Shown here: positions 51,601-59,376 of the stretch, one piece after another
Layout: the number at the start of each line of letters is the position of its first letter
Numbering within the stretch: the stretch's first letter is position 1
Origin: URNF01 sp045634325
Lineage (GTDB): Bacteria > Bacillota > Clostridia > Oscillospirales > Acutalibacteraceae
Direction: 5' to 3'
Assembly (NCBI GenBank): GCA_045634325.1
Contig: JAZRAA010000034.1
Span: 62,001 to 126,000, forward strand
DNA: 64,000 bases
The notes under the pieces: generated by a model
Seen by the model: the letters and a program-made list of their open reading frames with translations, nothing else
Told to the model about the DNA's origin: nothing
Databases searched by the model: none
Made by a program: the position numbers and the translations under genes

Positions 51601-52213
51601 GCACACCGTGCCGGTTAAAATTGCGGCATCCGCACTCGCAAACCACGAACACGACAGTGCTTTCGTCGCTTCTCACCGTCCCGCATTTTTATCGGCGAGC
51701 GGGCTTACCCCTGCCGAACGTGGCACTGCCATGCACACCTTTATGCAGTTTGCCGATTACGCCACGGCGGCTCAAAACGCCGAATCGGAAGCCGATCGTT
51801 TGGAGCACGAGGGCTTTCTCACCACGGAGGCACGACAATCGCTCGATTTGGAACGTATCCGCCGTTTCTTTGCAAGTCCCCTCTACAAGCGAATATGTAA
51901 CGCACACACTGTATACCGTGAATATGCGTTTACAGTGCCGTTGGCGGCGGGCATATTTGACAACACCCTGCCGCAATATCTGCAAAACGAAACGTTGGTG
52001 GTGCAAGGTATTGCCGACTGCGTATTCGAGGAAGATGGCGGGTTGGTGATTGTGGATTACAAAACCGACCGTGTGAAAGATGCCGCCCAGTTGCGTACAT
52101 TATACGCCAAACAACTCGAAATCTACCGTGATGCACTCGAAAAAACGTTAGGGTTACCTGTCAAAGAAACCCTTTTATACGCTTTCCATCTGAACGAAAC
52201 CATCTCGGTATAA
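48665..52213 (+). CDS. addA: ATP-dependent helicase/nuclease subunit AddA
   Basis: The motor and nuclease subunit of AddAB, a UvrD-like superfamily 1 helicase of 1182 residues. Helicase motifs include SAAAGSGKTSVL (motif I, near 20), LVDEYQDTN (motif II) and IMTMHSSKGLEFPIVF (motif V). LLYVAMTRAKEKL is motif VI. The C-terminal nuclease domain has GIADCVFEE and VDYKTDRV. ATG 48665 lies eight bases after AGGAGG inside the end of addB; ATG 48671 is less well spaced. A strong terminator follows. Confidence 0.97.
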   Translation: MGMRKWTPAQQHCIDARGGDLLISAAAGSGKTSVLVERVVRRITDPHNPVDIDRLLIVTFTKAAAAEMKQRLFARLNDFIANDPHNVRLQRQQMLLPTAPISTIDGFCTAFLREHFDKCDLSPRFSIAEETVVRTLKNEALEETLEIFYAAGEDGFLQLCDLLNGRRDDSGVKQAVLRTYDYISAQAFPLQWLKNACALPDTPLGETVWGKEIRRFTAELLQFLGDICAKAATPFAVCDKAAVYYARLQADIQLIKQAALFVADTQNTWDSCIRTLTAAVPDRLPVAKGLDVENAAVVKDIWTLVRKNIREKLLELFGESETGAVAALQETAPKLQALCALVELFTERYTAKKKEKQLLDFGDLEHLTLELLCDPNTGEATRLAKEAGTRYTEILVDEYQDTNAVQDTIFRMLSHAENTCFYVGDVKQSIYGFRQAMPEIFMQKKESFAPFDSKTYPAYITLGDNFRSRKEVTDTVNFVFRQLMSKSFCGLEYKDEALHPANTAYPPAPMQTEALLLDTPYSEKECSSDVLEARIIASRIFALLQDGTVTENGVTRPVKLRDICILLRSRGTHAPALAAELTRLGIPCTTDGGVPFFEAAEVQTALAVLRAVDNPLRDIPLAAVLLSPLGGFSANDLADIRLIGKESAKRPSLYSALLCTAQSEVASPALKQQVAAFLEWLQHFRRLAVSLTADNLLLRLLEDTGMRHLAAMQENGEMCTENLHMLFRLARDFDRGNFRGLTAFVRYVDRLEEEKKEFTTSPLGAGGNDAVSIMTMHSSKGLEFPIVFLAHLMGNFNEEDTTKRLLLHGATGAAVSGYDPDTMSTYRTVSQNGVITAMRRTAAAEELRLLYVAMTRAKEKLITVFVKKNLTNRIRKLASFLPCDEQLSAPHLLSLNSLGDWLLSAFLRHPDGRTLRNMTTDPYIPTLSEDSALICRVYTPDMLSDTPRGTVQADTKYVDPQSAASLKERLRYQYPYAALHTVPVKIAASALANHEHDSAFVASHRPAFLSASGLTPAERGTAMHTFMQFADYATAAQNAESEADRLEHEGFLTTEARQSLDLERIRRFFASPLYKRICNAHTVYREYAFTVPLAAGIFDNTLPQYLQNETLVVQGIADCVFEEDGGLVIVDYKTDRVKDAAQLRTLYAKQLEIYRDALEKTLGLPVKETLLYAFHLNETISV

Positions 52214-52214
52214 A

Positions 52215-52259
52215 CAAAAATCCCCTCACGACAGTTTTTCGTCGTAAGGGGATTTTTTA
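52215..52259. terminator. Shared terminator of addBA and the phosphoglucomutase gene
   Basis: AAAATCCCCT.ACGAC/GTCGT.AGGGGATTTTTT hairpin between convergent genes. Confidence 0.88.
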
Positions 52260-52265
52260 TAGTTT

Positions 52266-53996
52266 TTAAGCTTTGCCGTGTAAAACGGTCTCCGCTTGCG
52301 CAATGAGTGCTGCAGCGAGCGCTTGCGCCTCGGCCTCGGTAGCACCGGTAGCGGTAACATACGCTTTGATTTTCGGCTCGGTGCCGGACGGACGGAAAAT
52401 CACGCTTGCACCATCTTCGAGCGAGAAGGTCAACACGTTGGATTTGGGCAGTTTCAACACTGCTTTTTCGCCGGTGGCATAGTCAAGCATATACGATTCT
52501 TGATAATCCGCAAACGCCACCACCTGTTTGCCCGCAAATGTGGTCGGACGGTTATCACGCAGTCCTTGCATCAAATCTGCCATAATCTGCATACCGTCAG
52601 CGCCTTCAAACTCGGCGTTTGCCAGTTGGTGCACATAATAACCATGTTCCTCGCACAAAGCTGCATACACCTGCAACAGACTTTGATTTTGTTTTTTATA
52701 ATATGCCGCCATCTCACAGATGAGCATGGAAGCAACCACCGCATCTTTATCACGCACATACGTGCCCGCAAGATACCCGTAGCTTTCTTCAAAGCCGAAT
52801 ACATATCGCTCGGATTGTCCTGCGGCTTCCAGCAAACCGATTTGTTCGCCGATATATTTAAATCCGGTCAGTAAATTGCGCATTTGACAACCATATTTTT
52901 CAGCAATACGCATCGCCAAATCCGTGGTAACGATGGATTTAACCACCACCGGATCTTGCGGCAACGTGCCCGCCGCTTTTTTGCAGGACAGAATATAGTT
53001 GAGCAACAAACAACCCACGGCATTGCCGCTCATCAGCACGTATTCGCCGTTTTCATCTCTGACGGCAATGCCCACACGGTCGGCATCAGGGTCGGTGGCA
53101 AGCAAAATGTCAGGTTGTTCTTTTTTGGCGAGTTCCAACGCACATTCAAACGCCTGACGGATTTCGGGGTTGGGATACGGTGCGGTGGGGAAATTGCCGT
53201 CGGGCAACTCTTGTTCTTTGACCACAGCCACATTGTTGATACCAATGCGTTTGAGAATATCCCGTACCGGCACATTGCCGGTACCATTCAAGGGCGTATA
53301 TACCACTTTGAGCGGCACGTCCTTGCAAAGACCCTCGTTGACCTGCTGTTTGAGCACCTCTTGCATATAGTTTTCGAGCAAGCTGTCGTCAATTTCAACG
53401 ATGGTGCCATTTGCTACTGCTTGTGCATACGGCATCGCTTTGACATCATCAAACATATCCACTTTGCGAATGCAATCGGTCACTGCCGCCGCATCCGCAT
53501 CGGTCATCTGACAACCGTCTGCACCATAGCATTTATAGCCATTGTATTTAGCAGGGTTATGACTGGCGGTCACCATAATACCCGACTGGCATTTGAGCGC
53601 ACGCACCGCATAAGACAGTACGGGGGTGGGCTCTAATTGCGGGAAAATGTATGCCCGAACACCGTTTGCAGCCAAATTTTCCGCCGCCGCACGTGCAAAT
53701 TCTGTAGACTTGATACGCGAATCATACGCAATTGCCACTGCGGGCACTTCATATTTCGCGTTTAGATAGTCGCAAAGACCTTGCGTGGCCTTGCGCACCG
53801 TATGCACGTTCATTCGATTGGTTCCTGCACCGATAACGCCGCGCAAACCCGCCGTACCGAATTCCAGTTCCTTATAAAAACGGTCATATATAGCAGCCTC
53901 ATCCGCCGCCACGGCTTTTAATTCGTTTTGTATGTCAGCATCCTCGGTGGCAAGTTGCATCCACCGTTCATAATTTTTCATCACATCTGTTTTCAT
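52266..53996 (-). CDS. Phosphoglucomutase/phosphomannomutase
   Basis: This alpha-D-phosphohexomutase interconverts hexose 1- and 6-phosphates and links glycogen breakdown and cell-wall sugar synthesis to glycolysis. The 576-residue protein has the early FGTAGLRGVIGAGTNRMN, the phosphoserine loop VTASHNPAKYNGYK, the metal loop TDPDADRVG, the sugar-binding GFEESYGY and the phosphate-binding RPSGTEPKIK. It is of the long PgcA-like form. The ribosome binding site is AAGGAG and the gene has its own promoter. Confidence 0.96.
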   Translation of the reverse strand: MKTDVMKNYERWMQLATEDADIQNELKAVAADEAAIYDRFYKELEFGTAGLRGVIGAGTNRMNVHTVRKATQGLCDYLNAKYEVPAVAIAYDSRIKSTEFARAAAENLAANGVRAYIFPQLEPTPVLSYAVRALKCQSGIMVTASHNPAKYNGYKCYGADGCQMTDADAAAVTDCIRKVDMFDDVKAMPYAQAVANGTIVEIDDSLLENYMQEVLKQQVNEGLCKDVPLKVVYTPLNGTGNVPVRDILKRIGINNVAVVKEQELPDGNFPTAPYPNPEIRQAFECALELAKKEQPDILLATDPDADRVGIAVRDENGEYVLMSGNAVGCLLLNYILSCKKAAGTLPQDPVVVKSIVTTDLAMRIAEKYGCQMRNLLTGFKYIGEQIGLLEAAGQSERYVFGFEESYGYLAGTYVRDKDAVVASMLICEMAAYYKKQNQSLLQVYAALCEEHGYYVHQLANAEFEGADGMQIMADLMQGLRDNRPTTFAGKQVVAFADYQESYMLDYATGEKAVLKLPKSNVLTFSLEDGASVIFRPSGTEPKIKAYVTATGATEAEAQALAAALIAQAETVLHGKA

Positions 53997-54030
53997 AACG
54001 CATCTCCTTCACTGATAAGGTGATAATCAT

Positions 54031-54059
54031 ATTTTACCGCAAATCTCCCGCTTTGTAAA
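54031..54059 (-). promoter_or_regulatory. Promoter of the phosphoglucomutase gene
   Basis: On the minus strand TTTACA, 17 bp, TAAAAT. Confidence 0.7.
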
Positions 54060-54118
54060 GTAAAAACACGTCGAAAACCGCACAAAAGATTGCGTGACAC
54101 AGCCCGTGCAAATAATAG

Positions 54119-54147
54119 TTGATTATTTTATAAAAAAGTGCTATACT
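54119..54147 (+). promoter_or_regulatory. Promoter of the family-5 binding protein gene
   Basis: TTGATT, 17 bp, TATACT on the plus strand, divergent from the phosphoglucomutase gene. Confidence 0.7.
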
Positions 54148-54192
54148 ATGTGAGAATGTGTTCAAAACTTTACGTATCGGGAGGGTAAAAAA

Positions 54193-55728
54193 GTGAAACG
54201 CCTTGCATGTGTGTGTTGTTGCCTTTTGTTGTGCTGCACATTTGTGGGCTGCCACCGTTTGCCCGCACAAGTTTCTTCTGATGAACCGATTGGTACCGTA
54301 ACCGACACCCCGTCGGGCACTGTAACACTTGCGTTTAACGAGGAGGATACTTTAAATCCCTTTGCCGTCAAAACGGCATTGAACGCATCTCTCAGTACAC
54401 TTTTATATGACAGTTTGGTGACTGTCGATGCGGAATTTATGCCACAAAACAGCATGGCGACGGTGCTACAAACCGACCCGACCCATCTGGTCGCAACTCT
54501 TAAAAACGACCTGCGGTTTTCGGATGGTACTGCCGTGAGTGCCGCCGATGTGGTATACGCTTTCGAATGTGCGAAAGCATCCGACACATACGGCACACGG
54601 TTAGAAAACTTTACCGATGCCAAAGCCCAAGGCGATACGGTGACGTTCACTTTGCGGGAATCGGATATATATGCCGCAGCAAATCTGCATTTCCCCATCA
54701 TCAAAAAGGGAACGGCAACCACCGATGCGGCACACGCACCAATCGGCAGTGGCGCATACGTTTACGATGCCGATGCGAAATTCCTTACCCGCAACCCGCA
54801 TCACAAAGGCGAAACGGAGATGCAAACCATTTCGCTGGTGCATCTGGTGAGCGATGCCGCAATGGTGCAAGCGCTCGAAAACGGCACCATTCAATACATG
54901 TATGACGATTTGAGCAGTGGGGATATTCCCCGCACCTCTTTGCAAAACAAAGCGGTGGATTTGACACAACTGGTGTATATCGGGGTCAACCACCGACATC
55001 CTTTACTGAACACTGTTGCCTATCGCAAAGCGTTATCTGCGGCAGTTGACCGCACCGCTATCGCTTCTGCGGCATACGCAGGGCGTGCACTACCCGCCGA
55101 TTCTCCTTTCCATCCCAAATGGAAGAAAACAGCCGGGCTCAGTTGTATCGCCACCGGTGCGCAAGCCGATGCTTTGCAGGTGCTGGTGGAAGAGGCGCTT
55201 ACCACCACTACCACGGTTGCACAAACAAGCGACACCACCGTGCCTGCCGTGACCACAACAACGGCAACGCAAAACGAGGCACAGAGTTTTTCCCTCATCT
55301 ATCCTAACGGCAACAACTGTCGTGAAGCGGCTGTCAAGATGCTAACGGCGCAATTCGCCGCCGCGGGCATCACCGTCGTTCCGACACCATTGTCGTTTGA
55401 AGCATATACCAATCGCCTGCAAGCCGGTGATTTTGACTTGTATCTGGGCGAAATTCGTTTGACACCCAACATGGATTTGTCCCCGCTGTTGCAAGCGGGA
55501 GGCAATGCCGCTTACGGCATCGATACCGCCTCACCCGCCTCGACGGCATACGCCGCTTGTAAAAACGGCAGCGGTACCGCAGCCATGTTTGTCACCGCTT
55601 TCGGTGAGCAGATGCCATATATCCCACTGCTTTGGCGGCAGGGTATGGTGGCATGTGCAGATTCCTTTGTCGCTATCACGCCCGTCGCTTATGACCTTTT
55701 CAACGGCGTGTTAAAACCCATTGTTTAA
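54193..55728 (+). CDS. ABC transporter substrate-binding lipoprotein, family 5
   Basis: A 511-residue binding protein of the peptide/nickel class. The signal peptide MKRLACVCCCLLLCCTF ends in lipobox FVGC. Family signs are VTLAFNEEDTLNPFAVKT, LKNDLRFSDGTAVSAADVVYAF and YRKALSAAVDRTAIA. A Thr-rich low-complexity insert (about 336-360, TTTTVAQTSDTTVPAVTTTT) splits the C-terminal lobe. The start is GTG 54193 after GGGAGGG. No permease or ATPase genes lie nearby, so either it uses a distant transporter or has another role. The Gls24 gene starts 28 bases downstream. Confidence 0.9.
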   Translation: MKRLACVCCCLLLCCTFVGCHRLPAQVSSDEPIGTVTDTPSGTVTLAFNEEDTLNPFAVKTALNASLSTLLYDSLVTVDAEFMPQNSMATVLQTDPTHLVATLKNDLRFSDGTAVSAADVVYAFECAKASDTYGTRLENFTDAKAQGDTVTFTLRESDIYAAANLHFPIIKKGTATTDAAHAPIGSGAYVYDADAKFLTRNPHHKGETEMQTISLVHLVSDAAMVQALENGTIQYMYDDLSSGDIPRTSLQNKAVDLTQLVYIGVNHRHPLLNTVAYRKALSAAVDRTAIASAAYAGRALPADSPFHPKWKKTAGLSCIATGAQADALQVLVEEALTTTTTVAQTSDTTVPAVTTTTATQNEAQSFSLIYPNGNNCREAAVKMLTAQFAAAGITVVPTPLSFEAYTNRLQAGDFDLYLGEIRLTPNMDLSPLLQAGGNAAYGIDTASPASTAYAACKNGSGTAAMFVTAFGEQMPYIPLLWRQGMVACADSFVAITPVAYDLFNGVLKPIV

Positions 55729-55756
55729 TGTTCCCCAAAGAAAGGTGTGTAGTTTT

Positions 55757-56110
55757 ATGATTCGTATTGAAAAACAACTCGGAACCGTGGAAATTTCTCA
55801 AGAATATTTCCGTTACTTGATTGGTAACGCTGTTTCGGATTGCTACGGCGTCACTGCCATGGTGAAAACAGGTGCCCGCCAAGGCATTCGTTCCTTGTTC
55901 TCCAAAAAAGACCATGCGGACGACGGCGTTTTGGTGCGCAGTGCCGGTTCTAAATTGGTGGTTGACCTGCACATTTCGGTCATCCACGGCATGAATATCC
56001 CCGCGATTGCAAAAAGCATTGTCAACAAGGTGCGCTTCACCATCGAAGAAGCAACCGGTTTGCAGGTTAAAAAAGTCAATGTGTTCATTGACAACATGAA
56101 AGCAGAGTAA
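55757..56110 (+). CDS. Asp23/Gls24 family envelope stress protein
   Basis: A 117-residue member of the Asp23/Gls24 family (YloU in Bacillus). GTVEISQEYFRYLIGNAVSDCYGV at the start and VHGMNIPAIAKSIVNKVRF-like text near the middle are typical. The protein ends in GLQVKKVNVFIDNMKAE. The role is linked to envelope stress and possibly fatty-acid or membrane homeostasis. ATG 55757 follows AAAGGTGTGT. The FakA-type gene begins 11 bases later, the same pairing as yloU-yloV. Confidence 0.93.
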   Translation: MIRIEKQLGTVEISQEYFRYLIGNAVSDCYGVTAMVKTGARQGIRSLFSKKDHADDGVLVRSAGSKLVVDLHISVIHGMNIPAIAKSIVNKVRFTIEEATGLQVKKVNVFIDNMKAE

Positions 56111-56121
56111 GGAGTACATTC

Positions 56122-57795
56122 ATGATACAAGGACAACTTTTACGGGATGCCATGATTTCGGCATCTAACCGTCTTTCCTCCGTTAAACAAGCGGTGGATG
56201 CGCTCAACGTTTTCCCTGTGCCGGACGGCGATACCGGCACCAATATGTCCATGACGTTTTCTGCGGGCGCGCGTGAACTCGCCCGCCTGCAAGACCCCAC
56301 CGTTTCGCAGGTGGCAGACGCTGCGGCATCTGCACTGTTGCGTGGTGCGAGAGGTAACTCGGGCGTTATTCTCTCCCTTTTATTCCGTGGTTTTTCCAAA
56401 GGGTTAAAAGGCAAAACCGAGGCGGATGGCGCTGACCTCGCCAATGCGTTAACGCTGGGTGTAGAAGCGGCTTATAAAGCGGTTATGAAGCCCACCGAAG
56501 GCACCATTCTGACCGTTGCACGTGAAGCGGCGGCGGCAGGTGTAGCATTTGCCCAAAACGATGCTGACCCGCTCAACGTGTGGGATGCCATTTGTGAAGA
56601 AGCAGACGCTTCTCTGGAGCGTACCCCCGATTTGTTGCCCGCACTGAAAAAAGCGGGTGTTGTGGATGCGGGCGGTAAAGGCTTCTGCGTAGTTATCCGC
56701 GAAATGCAAGCGGTTTTCAAAGGTGAGCCCGTGTTTGACGACGGTTCTGCTACTGTTGTCACACAGACTGCCGAAAGTTCCAACAATCCCGTGGGCAGTT
56801 TTGATGCGGAGATTACCTTTGCCTATTGCACCGAATTTATCGTGCAACGTGAAAAGGGAAACACCCGTGACCCGCTGTCCTTGCGTGCGTATCTTGAATC
56901 CATCGGCGACTGCGTCGTAGTGGTGGATGATGAAGAAATCATCAAAGTGCACGTGCATACCAACGACCCCGGCAATGCGTTGCAAGAAGGCTTGAAATTC
57001 GGTCAGTTTGAAACCGTTAAAGTGGAGAACATGCGTCTGCAACATGAAAACGCCGGTTGGGTGGGCGATGACGCCGAAGGCGAACAAGTACCGCAATTTG
57101 AACGTGCTGAGCCTGAAAAACCCTATGGCTTCGTGGCAGTTGCCGCAGGCGATGGCCTTGCTTCCCTGTTCACCGATTTGGGTTGCGACCACGTGGTATC
57201 GGGCGGTCAGACCATGAACCCCTCCACCGACGATATTTTACGGGCCATTGAAGCTACTCCTGCTAATCTGGTATACGTGTTACCTAACAACAAAAACATC
57301 ATCCTCGCCGCCGAGCAGGCGATTCCGCTCGCCGACCGTGAGGTGCGTGTATTGCCCACCCGTACCATCCCGCAGGGCATCTCCTCCATGCTGGTGTTCG
57401 ATCCCGATGCGTCTGTTGAGGACAACCTGGTGAACATGCGTGGTGCGTACGAATCGGTGTCCAGTGGTTCTCTGACCTTTGCGGCAAGAGACAGTGATTT
57501 TGAAGGACACGATATTCACGAAGGCGATATTCTCGCGATGGATAACGGCAAGTTGGCTTTTGTGGATGACGACGTCACCCATGCGGCTGTCAAACTGGCG
57601 AAAAACATTTATAACGCACGCCGTTTGTCCGGAAAAGACACCAGCTTCATCACGGTGATTTCCGGCGCGGACGTCACCGATGAAGATGCGGCGCAGGTTG
57701 CTGCCGCCATCCAAGAAAAAGTAGGCAACAAGGTGGATGTCACCGTGGTGCCCGGCGGTCAACCGGTGTACTACTACTTCCTTTCTTTGGAATAA
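56122..57795 (+). CDS. fakA: DAK2 domain protein, fatty acid kinase catalytic subunit type
   Basis: FakA phosphorylates fatty acids held by a FakB protein so that exogenous fatty acids enter phospholipid synthesis. The 557-residue protein has an N-terminal DAK2 kinase domain (about 8-200). ALNVFPVPDGDTGTNM holds the metal-binding aspartates and LLRGARGNSGVILS the nucleotide-binding turn. A middle domain and a C-terminal DegV-like domain (about 330-557, YVLPNNKNIILAAEQA) follow. It is Bacillus YloV-like. The ribosome binding site is AAGGAG. No fakB is in the window. Confidence 0.93.
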   Translation: MIQGQLLRDAMISASNRLSSVKQAVDALNVFPVPDGDTGTNMSMTFSAGARELARLQDPTVSQVADAAASALLRGARGNSGVILSLLFRGFSKGLKGKTEADGADLANALTLGVEAAYKAVMKPTEGTILTVAREAAAAGVAFAQNDADPLNVWDAICEEADASLERTPDLLPALKKAGVVDAGGKGFCVVIREMQAVFKGEPVFDDGSATVVTQTAESSNNPVGSFDAEITFAYCTEFIVQREKGNTRDPLSLRAYLESIGDCVVVVDDEEIIKVHVHTNDPGNALQEGLKFGQFETVKVENMRLQHENAGWVGDDAEGEQVPQFERAEPEKPYGFVAVAAGDGLASLFTDLGCDHVVSGGQTMNPSTDDILRAIEATPANLVYVLPNNKNIILAAEQAIPLADREVRVLPTRTIPQGISSMLVFDPDASVEDNLVNMRGAYESVSSGSLTFAARDSDFEGHDIHEGDILAMDNGKLAFVDDDVTHAAVKLAKNIYNARRLSGKDTSFITVISGADVTDEDAAQVAAAIQEKVGNKVDVTVVPGGQPVYYYFLSLE

Positions 57796-57797
57796 AA

Positions 57798-57830
57798 CAA
57801 AAACAAGGGCGGCGAACAGCCGCCCTTTAT
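57798..57830 (+). terminator. Weak hairpin after fakA
   Basis: GGGCGGC/GCCGCCC with loop GAACA but only three T after it. It may attenuate rather than end the transcript before ymdB. Confidence 0.5.
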
Positions 57831-57869
57831 AACTGGTATGAGTTTTAAATACTAACTTTAGGTGATACT

Positions 57870-58637
57870 ATGAAAATCTTATGTGTCGGCGACGTGGTCG
57901 GCGGTGCGGGTTGTCGCCATTTGCAAGCAACACTCCCGCAAATCAAACGGCAATACGGTGTAGACGTGTGTATCGTCAACGGCGAAAACGCTGCCGACGG
58001 CAACGGTATCACACCGCATGCCGCCAATGAAATTTTTGATGCCGGTGCTGACGTCATCACCGGCGGTAACCACACATTTCGCCGTCCCGAATGTATGGAC
58101 ATGTTGGATGAAACCCCCGCGATGCTTCGTCCGGCCAACTTCCCCGAAGGCGCTGTGGGCAGCGGACTTACGATTGTTGACCGCGGCAAATATGCCGTTG
58201 CCGTCATCAATTTGATGGGGCAGGTGTATATGGACGCCGTGGATAATCCGTTTTTTGCACTGGATCGCTTGCTGAAGCAAGCGGGCAATCCAAAATTTTG
58301 CATCGTGGACTTTCACGCCGAAGCGACCGCCGAGAAAAAAGCTCTCGCTTTTTATGCGGACGGCAAAATTTCAGCGTTGTTTGGCACACACACCCACGTG
58401 CAAACCGCAGATGAACAAATTCTGCCAAACGGAACGGGATATATTACCGATGTCGGCATGACCGGTCCCGCTTTGTCGGTGCTGGGCGTCAAACCCGAAC
58501 TGTCTATTGCTCGTATCCGCAGCAAACTACCGATACGGTTCCAAAACGCCGACGGCGATTGCCGTATGGATGCTGTTCTGTTCACTTTGGACGATGCAAG
58601 CGGGAAAACCGTTGCGATTAAAAGATTGCAAATCTAA
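57870..58637 (+). CDS. ymdB: TIGR00282 family metallophosphoesterase (YmdB-like)
   Basis: A 255-residue phosphodiesterase of the YmdB family, which hydrolyses 2',3'- and 3',5'-cyclic nucleotides and affects biofilm and sporulation decisions in Bacillus. It has the conserved MKILCVGDVVGGAG start, VNGENAADGNGI, ITGGNHTFRRPE with metal ligands, and ALFGTHTHVQTAD. The ribosome binding site TTTAGGTG is modest. In Bacillus the gene follows rny; here it follows fakA and leads a DUF6062 gene 16 bases downstream. Confidence 0.95.
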   Translation: MKILCVGDVVGGAGCRHLQATLPQIKRQYGVDVCIVNGENAADGNGITPHAANEIFDAGADVITGGNHTFRRPECMDMLDETPAMLRPANFPEGAVGSGLTIVDRGKYAVAVINLMGQVYMDAVDNPFFALDRLLKQAGNPKFCIVDFHAEATAEKKALAFYADGKISALFGTHTHVQTADEQILPNGTGYITDVGMTGPALSVLGVKPELSIARIRSKLPIRFQNADGDCRMDAVLFTLDDASGKTVAIKRLQI

Positions 58638-58653
58638 TAAGGAGATACATGTG

Positions 58654-59331
58654 ATGCGTGACGATATTACCAGTATTCCGATAAGCGAAGTTTTTGAACC
58701 GAAAGATGGTTGTCCCGTTTGCCGTCTCAATGATATGTTGCATGAACGGCTGGCAACCTATATCACCGGCGCCGCAATGATGGAACCGGATATTCGCCAG
58801 ATGACCAATCGTCTGGGGTTCTGTAACCGCCATTTTAAAAGTCTGTTGAAACAACAAAAACGTCTGCCGCTCGCCTTGATGGTGGAAAGCCATTTGGCAG
58901 AAGTTGAAAAAACCGCTTTTGCTAACGGACTTGGCAACAAACCTAAAAAAATGAAAGATGCGGGCAACCCCACTTGCTATATGTGCGAACACATTGACCG
59001 CAATATGCAACATTTTATTTCTAACATCTGTCATGTGTGGGAAAAGGAAGAAGATTTTCGTAAACTGTATGCGGAACAACCCTTCTTCTGCTTGCCTCAC
59101 AGCCGTATGCTCACTGCCACGGCGGCGCAGTTGCCACGCAAACATCAAGCGACATTCATCAAACAGACGGCTGAATGCACCCATCGTTATCTGCAAACGT
59201 TACAAGAAGACGTATCCCATTTTTGTAAGATGTTTGATTACCGCAATAACACCCCCGACAAAGATTGGGGGAATTCCAAAGACTCCATTGAGCGCACCAT
59301 TCAGTTTTTAACAGGTGAATCAGCCGAATAA
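58654..59331 (+). CDS. DUF6062-like Cys-rich protein
   Basis: A 226-residue soluble protein that I place, with moderate certainty, in the uncharacterised DUF6062 family. The visible feature is a twofold pattern of CxxC then CxxH: Cys20/Cys23 with Cys57/His60, and Cys108/Cys111 with Cys146/His149. The spacings are nearly equal (33 and 34 residues between the motifs). That reads as an internal duplication with two likely zinc sites. ATG 58654 lies nine bases after AAGGAG; GTG 58651 is also possible. It is co-transcribed with ymdB. No activity can be assigned. Confidence 0.82.
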   Translation: MRDDITSIPISEVFEPKDGCPVCRLNDMLHERLATYITGAAMMEPDIRQMTNRLGFCNRHFKSLLKQQKRLPLALMVESHLAEVEKTAFANGLGNKPKKMKDAGNPTCYMCEHIDRNMQHFISNICHVWEKEEDFRKLYAEQPFFCLPHSRMLTATAAQLPRKHQATFIKQTAECTHRYLQTLQEDVSHFCKMFDYRNNTPDKDWGNSKDSIERTIQFLTGESAE

Positions 59332-59335
59332 GAAT

Positions 59336-59369
59336 ACAAAAAAAGCACCGCTTACGCGGTGCTTTTTTA
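59336..59369. terminator. Shared terminator of DUF6062 and the S41-like gene
   Basis: AAAAAAGCACCGC/GCGGTGCTTTTTT hairpin between convergent genes. Confidence 0.88.
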
Positions 59370-59376
59370 TACGTTT

